Below, one piece after another: positions 41,201 through 53,200 of a stretch of DNA of 64,000 nucleotides (position 1 is the stretch's first letter; each line of letters opens with the position of its first letter). Position numbers and translations under genes: made by a program. The DNA comes from Balanoglossus misakiensis (Eukaryota > Hemichordata). The stretch is taken from NCBI GenBank assembly GCA_040954595.2, contig CM082578.2:8804001-8868000 (forward strand), given 5' to 3'. The notes beneath the pieces are model-generated. The model saw nothing but the letters and a program-made list of their open reading frames with translations. It did not search any database and was not told where the DNA came from.

Positions 41201-44200
41201 CTATACACACTGCCACAAAGATATACTAATGTTTCAGATGTGCATGTGCATGTGCATGTGATTGAACCTATCCTCATCACCACATGGATTCACAATAATA
41301 CCTGGTGGGAAATTCTTTTGTTGGACGCTCTCAATTCTGGGTTCTATGCGAAGTGTAATGATCCCTTCTTCTTGTCCCTGCCTTCTTGGGCTGACATCCT
41401 TTGTCACCATGGAAACAGGTTTGTTTACCTTCTTTCTCACTGTGGTTACTGGTTTATCAGATACAGACACAGGCGTCATGGTTTATATAGTGCATGAGGC
41501 ATGTCTATCAACTGACCAATGCCCCCCAATTCGACAGTAATTGTTCAAAAGAATTTATAAAAAATACATGCTTCTCTCAGCAGAACATGTAACAAACAAA
41601 AATTCTTATATAATATAGTATAATTCTCCTTCTGGTATATGATTCAGATAATCCAATCTTTATCAACTACCTTCTCTCGTCCAACATTAATATTTATTGC
41701 ATAATATCATATGAACCTGTGACAGATATCATAAAAGTACACAACTGAAGTGCTGTGAACTCTTTTCTTTTCAGTACCTGTTGTAATTATCATCTCCCCA
41801 GAGTCTTCCCAACCTCTGACCACTCTTTCTCGCAAACTGACATTGTCCATTGTAAAATCCTCTTCAATGATGGAGGCATTTTGTTCTAACAAGTGAATAA
41901 AGCGCATTATGCATTCCATGACTGAGAGTCATTTAAATCATGGCTTGCTTTTCACTGGAAAAATATTTCGTCAAACACCAGATAATGTAAGAACATTTTC
42001 AGTTATGAAACGTGCCACCAAACAGAGCTATACCCCAGACCAACACATACAATTGTGCATCTAGCCATGTACACCAGTACAAATACACCCCTATGCTTGA
42101 ATGTACGTTTTACCTGCTTCTTTTAAATCAATCACCATTGCACTATAGACCCTGGGTTCTCTTTCGGTGGACAAGGAAACTTCACCTTCGTGACTACTGT
42201 CTGTTCTCTGTGCAACGGCTGAGGATAACTCGATTGTTGGTTCAGAGTTTCCTTTTATAATGAGTGTGACTTTTTTCAAAAGGAAAAAAGGGAAAGAATT
42301 ACTCTGGATGATGATGATGAAGCAACTTTGTAGAATGCCGTTATCATCATTTAAAAAAAAAAGTCAATACAACTATGGTATAACGAAAAAAAATTCAAGT
42401 ACTAAGAGGGATAATTCAATCCGTCTTTATTGAATCCAAAAAGATCAGCTTCATATTATTATTATTTTCATGTATTATTCACAGCCAATCCTACCTGCTG
42501 GAAAATTCATCTCAGTGGTATTTTCATTATTGGTTTCCTCAGGTAATGTGACTTCCTCCTCTACAACTGTGACACTGGACTCCACAGGAATAGAGACCTC
42601 TTTCTCCAAGATGGTCACGCTTGGCTCTTCAGGTAATGTGACTTCCTCCTCTACAACTGTGACACTGGACTCCACAGGAATAGAGACCTCTTTCTCCAAG
42701 ATGGTCACGCTTGGCTCTTCAGGTAATGTGACTTCCTCCTCTACAACTGTGACACTGGACTCCACAGGAATAGAGACCTCTTTCTCCAAGATGGTCACGC
42801 TTGACTCTTCAGGTAATGTGACTTCCTCCTCTACAACTGTGACACTGGACTCCACAGGGATAGAGACCTCTTTCTCCAAGATGGTCACGCTTGACTCTTC
42901 AGGTAATGTGATTTCCTTCTCAATAACTGTGACACTGGACTCCACAGGGATAGACACCTCTTTCTCTAAGATGGTCACGCTTGACTCTTCAGGTAATGTG
43001 ACCTCCTCCTCTATAACTGTGACACTGGACTCCACAGGGATAGACACCTCTTTCTCTAAGATGGTCACGCTTGACTCTTCAGGTAATGTGACCTCCTCCT
43101 CTATAACTGTGACACTGGACTCCACAGGGATAGACACCTCTTTCTCCAAGATGGTCACGCTTGACTCTTCAGGTAATGTGACCTCCTCCTCTATCACTGT
43201 GACACTGGACTCCACAGGGATAGACACCTCTTTCTCCAAGATGGTCACGCTTGACTCTTCAGGTAATGTGACCTCCTCCTCTATCACTGTGACACTGGAC
43301 TCCACAGGGATAGACACATCTTTCTCTAAGATGGTCACGCTTGACTCTTCAGGTAATGTGACCTCCTCCTCTATAACTGTGACACTGGACTCCACAGGGA
43401 TAGACACCTCTTTCTCCAAGATGGTCACGCTTGACTCTTCAGGTAATGTGACCTCCTCCTCTATCACTGTGACACTGGACTCCACAGGGATAGACACCTC
43501 TTTCTCCAAGATGGTCACGCTTGACTCTTCAGGTAATGTGACCTCCTCCTCTATCACTGTGACACTGGACTCCACAGGGATAGACACATCTTTCTCTAAG
43601 ATGGTCACGCTTGACTCTTCAGGTAATGTGACCTCCTCCTCTATAACTGTGACACTGAACTCCACAGGGATAGACACCTCTTTCTCTAAGATGGTCACGC
43701 TTGACTCTTCAGGTAATGTGACTTCCTCCTCTAGAACTGTGACACTGGACTCCACAGGGATAGACACCTCTTTCTCTAAGATGGTCACGCTTGACTCTTC
43801 GGGTAATGTGACTTCCTCCTCTAGAACTGTGACACTGGACTCCACAGGGATAGACACCTCTTTCTCTAAGATGGTCACGCTTGACTCTTCAGGTAATGTG
43901 ACCTCCTCCTCTATAAGTGTGACACTGGACTCCACAGGGATAGACACCTCTTTCTCTAAGATGGTCACGCTTGACTCTTCAGGTAATGTGACTTCCTCCT
44001 CTACAACTGTGACACTGGACTCCACTGGGATAGACACCTCTTTCTCCAAGATGGTCACGCTTGACTCTTCAGGTAATGTGACCTCCTCCTCTATAACTGT
44101 GACACTGGACTCCACAGGGATAGACACATCTTTCTCCAAGATGGTCACGCTTGACTCTTCAGGTAATGTGACCTCCTCCTCTATCACTGTGACACTGGAC

Positions 44201-47200
44201 TCCACAGGGATAGACACATCTTTCTCTAAGATGGTCACGCTTGACTCTTCAGGTAATGTGACCTCCTCCTCTATAACTGTGACACTGGACTCCACAGGGA
44301 TAGACACCTCTTTCTCCAAGATGGTCACGCTTGACTCTTCAGGTAATGTGACCTCCTCCTCTATCACTGTGACACTGGACTCCACAGGGATAGACACCTC
44401 TTTCTCCAAGATGGTCACGCTTGACTCTTCAGGTAATGTGACCTCCTCCTCTATAACTGTGACACTGGACTCCACAGGGATAGACACCTCTTTCTCTAAG
44501 ATGGTCACGCTTGGCTCTTCAGGTAGTGTGACTTCCTCCTCTATAACTGTGACACTGGACTCCACAGGGATAGACACCTCTTTCTCTAAGATGGTCACGC
44601 TTGACTCTTCAGGTAATGTGACCTCCTCCTCTATAACTGTGACACTGGACTCCACAGGAATGGAGACCTCCTTTTCCAAGATGGTCACAATTGACTCTTC
44701 AGGTAATGTGATCTCCTCCTCTACAACTGTGACACTGGACTCCACAGGGATAGAGACCTCTTTCTCCAAGATGGTCACGCTTGACTCTTCAGGTAATGTG
44801 ACTTCCTTCTCAATAACTGTGACACTGGACTCCACAGGGATAGACACCTCTTTCTCTGACACAGCGTAATTGGTCTGTTCTGGCAATGTCACTTCATTCT
44901 CCGTGACAGCGACAGTTGAACTGCCATGCTGACTGACACTGCGTTTGACCGAGGTAAAAGTTGATGACTGTGATGTTGAGAAGCTGCTCCTTGTGCTTGA
45001 GAAGACGGACCCTCCTTCAATGGTGGAATTCTTGGTGGTATCTTTCTCTGAGGCAGTGATACTCGACAGTTCAGGCAGTGTGACTTCCTTCTCGGTGAGA
45101 GTGACAGAGGACCGGCCAGGTAATGTGACGTCTTTTTCTATGATAGTGACATTTGATTCTCCTTGCTGAGTGCCATCTCGCCTCTCTGAATAGAAACTGC
45201 TTGACTTTGTTGTAGTTGTTGATGTTGTTGAGATACTTTCCCTCATTCTAGTGGAGACCGACCCCCCTTCCAGTGTAACATCCTTGGTGCTAAAACTAGA
45301 CTGGGATATTGATGGAAGCATGGTCGTCGTAGTTTCGCCCTTTTCTATAATGGTGATGGTTCTCTTCCCTGGTTCCCTGACCTCCTTCTCAAGAACAGTC
45401 GTCATGGACTTTTCTGGCGCCTTCATCCCATCCTTCTCGACGATCGTAACAGAGGAATATGCGGCTATAGTAACAACATTGGAGGAGGCATGTTTATGGT
45501 GGAACACACTTGACTATTGTGTGAAAAAACAAAATACTGCATGTGCCTATCCTGATCTGGATTTGAAGTGTCATGGTTCAATCACCAGCACTTTCACAAA
45601 GGTTAAGAATTGATGATAAATGGGGAACAGTTTTCACTGTGTGTGCACTGAGTAGATTAGCAATTAGGACAATACATCTCAATGATGTTCTGCTGTAGTC
45701 AACAAAATATACCTAGTATGTTTAGTCTAGAAGGTTGTGGGCAAGTCAATTTTCGTACCCGGTTGAGCCGTTCACCTTCACCAGACAGTATAACTGTTTA
45801 CCTTGCCGAGATCTGATCTTCTTTTCACTTTGCACCCTTCGCACTTCTGTGCTGGTAGTCTCGTTTTGCATGAACATGCGACTGCGCTGTTCAATGAACG
45901 ATGAAGTCTGACGGCGCGCTGACACACAAGGTTGAAATGAGAAGAAAATCAGGTCGTGATGTCATCGTTGAACGGACTGAACTGGACGACTACTGGTACT
46001 GAACATATCCCTCTCTCCAACCGAACGTGCAACTGACCGCTGTTAGATTGTGGTGCTTCAGTTGTGTTCAACGAAATAATTCTGGGTGAAGTGCAACACC
46101 TGTCCGCGGGTGTAATCAGTGGATGTTTCCAGGTGCAACCCTCCACGTTCCCAGGTGCACCCTGTGTGTACTGGTATGTCAGGGTGCAATCTGGATATGT
46201 CACATATCAGAGGCACTGCCTGTACACATCACTTGTGCACCCGATCTGTCTGTAACAGTGTCAACATCTGCTCTCACTGACATGAATATAGTTGTTGGTA
46301 TGGTGGGGTTAGTATCTCTTTGCTGACAAAACGCAGCCCTGTACACCAAAAGTCAGAGTGCCTCCCGATGGTCCCCACTGTGAATTTTGTTTTATTTCGT
46401 TTACCTGGTGGGAATGCCATCTTGCTGTTTCTAACCTGCTCTGTCGCAGATGAGCTGAAAACCAGCCCATTTCCTGAATTGGATTCAGACAACATTTATG
46501 ATGAAAGGCAGCGTTAATTCCTTGACAAATCAAAAACTCACCAGCCAAAGTTAATGGCAACATAACTTTACATAAGAAATATATATCTGTTATCACAACC
46601 ACTGAAAAAAATCTTCATCTGTAACCTATAAATGGTGTGTGACAAGATGTTCAGGTCTGACGATAACCTATTATCATCAAAACAAATACACAAATATGCC
46701 ATTTGGGACTGGACCCTTAAGAATACATTATAATCTTTTATCACTAACTTAACTGCCCATGCACTGCTGGGCATTTTATAAGACAGTGAATTTGGCTATT
46801 CCCCCTTCACCACTACCAATTCAGTCCACCTCTTACTGTTGATAGTGTGACCTGACCCTGAAATGGCTATCAAATCAAGCGCTGCTCGCTGCTGTAGAAT
46901 ATCTCCGCTTGAATCTCGTGATCACAAGCACTGAAGAAAGCGACGGAAACGCCTACAAAGCACTTCCAATACTAAAGCTGCTTTCGCCGTTTCTGAAAAC
47001 AAAAAACGCGCGTGATTAATTCTGCCAACCATCTGGTCGTCTGTCCACCCGCTAACCTTACCTGGTGAGATCTTCACTCTGAATACACTTCCGGGGATGT
47101 TGTCGCCAGCGAAGGTGACCGAGATCTGATGCTCTCCTGACACGGTGGGCGTGTACTGGCAGAGGTAGACGCCCTGTCCCTTGTCTATGGTTTTGGGGTT

Positions 47201-50200
47201 GGCACTCTGTGTGTTGCCGTTGCAGTCCGTGATCAGTACACTCACAACACCAGCTCCAGCACCTATCATAGAGAACGAAACTTGTTTCAGTTTCAAAATA
47301 TATTAATTTAAGCAAAATTTCCACACAGCAATTTCTGCATTTTTGTTCTGCACTGCTGCATTCAAACCAGCATGCTAGCAATGGTCCAGGTTTCTTTTCT
47401 GTTCAATAGCTGCTATCAAAACTTGCCCACATTACATGTATTGTTGATGAGCATCAATGCTTTATTTTGTCCTGACTGTAGCATAGGTCATTCCAGGTAG
47501 AACACAGCCCTGATGAAAGTCAGAGATTTTTCAACTTTTAAACTGACGACGGACTCCACTTGAAAATCTTCTCACCTGCAGTGAAGACTTCAAAGTGAGT
47601 TTGTTGGCCAACAATGAGTCCTGTTGGCTGCAGACCAGGGCCCTTTGCTGAGCACTTCTTGGCATCTCCGGGAACATCAGTCACACTTACTGTGAAGGGG
47701 CTCTTAGGGATGTGATTCTTGGAGTACAAGACAATCACCTGAGAGCAAAACACAATGTATTTACTTCTGATTACCTGCTCGTTATTCTCTTCTTTGTCAC
47801 TTTGAGTGTTGGAACAAACTGGGTGAGATTTGATTCTGGAATAAAAGTTCTAAATACACCAGAAAGCTCCCTGTCTGTATGTCTGTCTGTCTGTACTAAG
47901 ACACATAGTAGCCTTCTGTTTATGCATCAGGTTGCTGCAAAACACACGGAAATCTACCAGTCGACCTATTAAGTGATGTCTGCTTGGGTAACGGTTACAA
48001 ACCTGTTACCAAACAATAGGCTGTCGGTACAAGAAACTGATGCCCATAATTTGACACAAATTTGATGAATCATGGCATGGGGCGAGTTGTGTTGTATAAT
48101 ATTACCTACTTTTCTGTGTTGGTATAATCTATATTTATATGGGAGGGGCTGTATGATATCTGTCATGGGAGTGGCATACAATGATTTTAACCATTTCACA
48201 TGACCCCCCCCCCCCCCCATATCATACGGGCCAAAACACATCACTGAAAAACAACAAACCAAAATTAATTGTGGCAGAACGAGGTTTCAGCTCAACTCAC
48301 TTTGTAAGTTCCAGCAAGCTTCGGGGTATAGACAACGGTGTACGTCTTGTTCTTGTCCTTGTTGAAAGTGACCTGGCAGTCTTCGCGTTCTCCTTTGGGG
48401 TTCTCAATGGTGACGTCGACTTTTCCACTGCCGGCGCTGAAAGTCTCAATGGTGAAGCGGGTTGGTTTGGAGACTGCGTTTCCTTCTGGTTCAATACCGG
48501 GACCATAAGCACGAACCTGCCGACCGGAAAACAAACACCAAGGGGTAAAATCGTATATAACGGAGAGGCTTAAAAATCTAACACACTGAAAATTCAGTTC
48601 TTTTATAATAAGCGTTGTGCTGGAGCATCGATTCATAGACAGAAAATATTTAAGGCTACATATATTCCACACAGACTACTCTCATCATTGGAACCTTCTG
48701 TATTTATAACAGAAATTAAAAGACCCTTTCATAAGTGAATTTTAATAATAAAACCAACTATGAAATCAAATCTCAAATCTATGATATCAACAACGCTTCA
48801 CGCATCCGCATCTCTACAAGTTGTGTAAACAGCGCCCCCTTGAGATCAAACCAACATTTTCTTGTGGAGAGTTTCAAGTTCCTGAACCAACTATTTTCCT
48901 GAGAGCTCAACAGTGCACGTTTCTGTTTCTTTATTTATATTTTTAACCTTGGAGACATTCCTGAGCTTTCCCATTGCATCTGCGGCACTACACACATCCA
49001 CTATGAGTTAACCCCGCCTATCCTTCACACACGACTATGGCAAACATTTCAGAAACACTCCTTCAGTCTTGTCAACAGGCAAAAGAGACACTGTTTTCAA
49101 GATTGACACTAATTCCTGTTCAAACACGTTTGAAAATCACTTGAAAGAGAAATTCACACTTTACCATTTGCAGCAAAGGCGTAAACTGTTTCATACTGTT
49201 TTGGGAAATGAGATAATTTGAGTTTTAACGACGTGTGCCTCTGGTTGTCAACACCAGCTCAGGAAAAAACTGGACCGATCCCTACCTTCTTTGCGTTGGA
49301 GCGGGGTCTGAGGGGTGCGTTGGGCTTCAGTTTGGCACTTGGGAATTTGGACAGGTAGGTCATCATACTGAGGTCGTCTACTTTGGGGTTGACCATGTCT
49401 TCGGGTCTCAACACCTGCAAATTGAAGAAGAAGATGAAGAAATGGTGGTAAAATGTCAAGTACAAACATAAAGAACAACGTTTGGGCAACACTGGCTGTA
49501 AAAGTAGACATCTTCTAGGATAGTTACATCATGTACTAATATTTCAAATGAAACAGCATTGATTTCACAAGCAAGAGAGATAGACACATTTCAAGCTACA
49601 AAATACAGATGACAGGAACACACAAAGACATTGCGATAGGAATTAGTGCCAAGGGGAAAGGTGGGATGAAGGAAGACATGGATTATGAGTGATGTCATGC
49701 CAATAAACAGATGAACAACATGGGATTTCAAAGACCAAAGTGTTGGTGTGTTTAACTGTCCACAAGCTGGGACCATTCAGTCACAGAATATACAGAAGCA
49801 AAACTTGGATACAAAGATGTTTTCACAATGCATTATTGTGCAGTTAAATTGTCTTCACGTAGACCTAACAATGTAACATATGATTACAGGAATGTCCTGT
49901 CAGGGGCTGAAATACTAATTATGACGTGTACATCTGTATCTTGAGAAAGTTGCCTTTCAACTCAATAATATTTTATTTTAGGTCGTCTAAGTCAGAACAG
50001 AGTTGAGGAACATGTTGGGGTCAGGTCACAGGGCAAGCGATCTTTGTTTTCTCAGCGTCTAGCTCAACTTTCATCAGTGCCAGCATTTGTTCCAATATTT
50101 ATAAAAGGAATCCAAGAGTGGAGCATCAAGTAATAGGATTTTCTGACAACATACTAACCGTGTTTAACCCTTTCACCCCCAATCCCTCCTTAGATTTTAG

Positions 50201-53200
50201 ATGGTTGTTCTTATGTTAAATTCAAAAATCTACCATTCCGTAATTTTACACTTTTAAGCTTGCATACAAACTGTACATGCACCTCATAATTAGCAAACAA
50301 CTGCATTTCAAAATTCATAACAATACAGAGAGCGGCTTTTACTGTGGATCCAGTTCGAAAAAACAGCCGAACTTGGAACCACTTGACCTTTGCACTCTCG
50401 CCAATTTACACCGGGGTTAAGTTATCATCTGATATCTTGTTTCAGTTTTAAAATTGAATCTCAGGATACCAAGGTGTCAATTTCCTGCCAGTGAAATATC
50501 TGTATATACTAATGAAGAAGAATGCTTCAGACACCAACGACTTCAGCAAAGCAAATGTAACCCACGTTTGCTAGAATCATTTTAAAATTTACTTTAACAA
50601 TTTAAAAATCTATGGCGGATGCGCATAGATTTGTGGGAATTATTTGATGAAATAAACAAAAAAATTAAAACGGTAGCTATTTCGGTGTCATATTTAAAGT
50701 TCTGCAGGCCACACCCTTGCATATCAGACCCGAGTTTCGAGAGACGCTAAAATGATTAGCCAGGGGAATCACGATGCAGTGTGGTGAGAAGCTTTCCATA
50801 GCCGTGGGTGGCAAATCTCACATTGGTGGAGTCCACATACCAAGCTGCTTGGTACATGATACACGACAGCACCGTTCAGGTTTCTACGACTTAATATTCT
50901 GATATGACAAATCGGCAGACTGAAAACACAGAGGCTTGACTTGTACACCTCGCGAACAGAGAATTGTTTGTCGCGTGTAATAGAAGTACCTACAGTCAGA
51001 ATTGCTGTCCTCTCTTGTGGGTTAAAAGGGAAGACAGCGGAGGACATTGTGCTCTGAAACTGTACACTGGCTACGACTACTTGCAAACGGGGTCTTTACC
51101 CCAGCTAGAGTTTAAATTGCAACGACACACAGCACCAGCGATCAATGTATTTTTAATATTGCAATACACATTTTTCTGAGGACAGACAATGTTGAGAAAT
51201 AAAACTGCATATCAATTTCATGACTTTATTTTAAATTGACATCTAAGAGTTGACATGCTTTCGGATGCACTTTTTGTCACGTACAATATGTAGCCGTTTT
51301 GATATCCACATAGAAATCCTCTACGTCTATCTGAAACAAGAGAAGCACGGAGATTTTTTTTTGATATATACCAATCCCTGTGGATATGCCTCATCACAGT
51401 CCCGAATGGTTAGATTCCATGATCTATAGAGTGGTGTTTTGAGGGGCAGTTACAATGCCTAATCGATGGAAAATAAGGAGGTGACACCAATCACAATTCT
51501 TTTCAAAATTATATGACTTTCAGTTTGAGTGTGACCTCAACAAACAATGAACTGAAGGCCAGCTTCTGTCAAGCTGAAGGCAAAAAAAATAGTTAAATGG
51601 AAGTATTGTGATCATGTGACCTCGCATTCCACGGAGGATTTTTTTTTTTTTTTCAAAATCTGGTCGCCAGTGGCAAAGGATGTTCTGTACAAGAGCGAGC
51701 TTTGCTGAGTATGCGGATCTAACATGGCCAGGCGTATAAATATTTAGTCTGCCAAGGTTGCCACCTCCTGCAGACAAGCGAGTGTCCCCTTGTCAACTAA
51801 GTACACGGTGTTTACAAGCAGCACGCCATCAAGGTGAAGTTCACTTGTAAAGGTCGCGCTGCGGTACATCGATATAGTTCATTGCAGTGTTTAATGAACC
51901 TTAAAATGCCAATTCCCTGGGGAGGGCTCGCTTACAATTGGTTGGCCTCACTGGCTATTAGAAAGTGGGACTCTGGGGGGCTGGGCACGCACTGATGGAG
52001 GGGAAACTCCTGAAACTACATGATGTACATAAAAAAATACCACAACCTTGGGTTCACCGAGACTGTGCTGCTTTCAGATGTCACCGATATGTCAACCACC
52101 ATGTTTGACGACGTGTAAGGTTTGATACGAGAGTTCAACAAGTAAAAGTTCAGCGGTCTCTTTTCCCCTGGAAAATGGGCAAGGAAGACAAGCTTTGCCG
52201 AGACACCGCATGCCAGAGATACAACTGAGCCCCAGAAGACATGCAGCCGACCGTGCTGCTGGTGTCTGGTCATTGACATACAAACTGGGTGAATGCAAAC
52301 AGCATGCATGGTGCAGCCACTACAGCCAGAATTCAATCAATCACTTTTGTTTTAGCAAAATCCTTCAAACACATCAGTTTGGAAAATAATCAAATCATCT
52401 AACCTAGGTGTCAACAGACACCGGATATCAACTGAACAGTGAAGATCTTGGCATGCACCCATTTCATACTTGACATTAAATTTACTGCCAGCCTGGGAAA
52501 TCTTGATCAAGAGGCTCAAACTCTGCCACGACACAGATTCTCAGATCTCACTCGGTCACTAGTGACATTTCCGATGGCAACGCGGTCCATTTTAAACAAG
52601 GCAGTGGTGTCCTCGATATCAATTTACACACACAACAACTACAAGATGGCCGAGCGAGATGGCACCCTGGATTTTAATACACTTCATGCAACAAGCTCTG
52701 TGGTCGTGTACCATGACTGCAAGATTTAATATCACTCTGTCAGTGTCTGTCTCCACACATCAATCAGTCATCGGATCAAAACACATATATTACCAATGAC
52801 TTATTGGTCGTCAAGAGTTTTGTGTGAGCATGCAGACATCATCAGATATTTGAGGACAATCCTGCCATTAAAAAAAAGTCAGCTGACATTCTTGACCAAA
52901 TATGGAAATTGTCCTTCCGAGGGTTCGTCTGGTGGACCAGATGCAGTGGTCTCGTGGTGTCTTATTTTCTGAGCTGATTTTCATTTTTTAAAAACAGAGG
53001 ATATATTCATGTGTAGGGTTTTACATTCTCTCACAATCTCAAGTTTGCTAATCGGGCGCACACTGACTCCCCTCCCAACAGAAAACAGAGCTGACATGGC
53101 AATGCATAGCGAAGCTAGTACTTGGCTTGACCAGCTGAACTAGTTGAATAGTCAGAAAGTTATTTGACTAGCTGAAGGGGCAGCTGAGAGAAAGAGCCTA

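Larger units (their letters stand above)
30914..46473 (-). other. Filamin R2-R3 insert: 28 phase 1-1 exons, about 2,266 aa
   Basis: This block holds every exon between R2 and R3. All 28 exon lengths are multiples of three, all begin with two bases of a split codon and all end with one. The encoded sequence is rich in Glu, Val, Ser, Thr and Pro and lacks the Ig signatures of filamin repeats. It consists of a giant 90-bp-repeat exon, seven A/B exon pairs and relatives, and several mini-exons. It is about 60% of the coding sequence visible in the window. I know of no filamin with such a segment here; the described hinges lie between R15-R16 and R23-R24. Confidence 0.88.

Noticed and set aside
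41239-41260. TGCATG repeats as RBFOX splicing sites
   Set aside because: TGCATG is on the plus strand; the filamin transcript carries the complement (CATGCA), so it is not a sense RBFOX site.
42470-44869. 799-codon open frame on the plus strand across the giant exon
   Set aside because: It is the antisense of the 90-bp repeat: with no stop in one antisense unit, all copies stay open. The minus frame has splice sites, phase fit and homology to the B exons.
42495-45464. Giant exon as a CRISPR array or bacterial repeat protein
   Set aside because: There are no spacers, the repeat is coding throughout, and it is flanked by spliced animal exons in frame.
48200-48222. C-run, with similar runs at 17641 and 58201, as regulatory sites
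   Set aside because: Simple homopolymer tracts with no further support.
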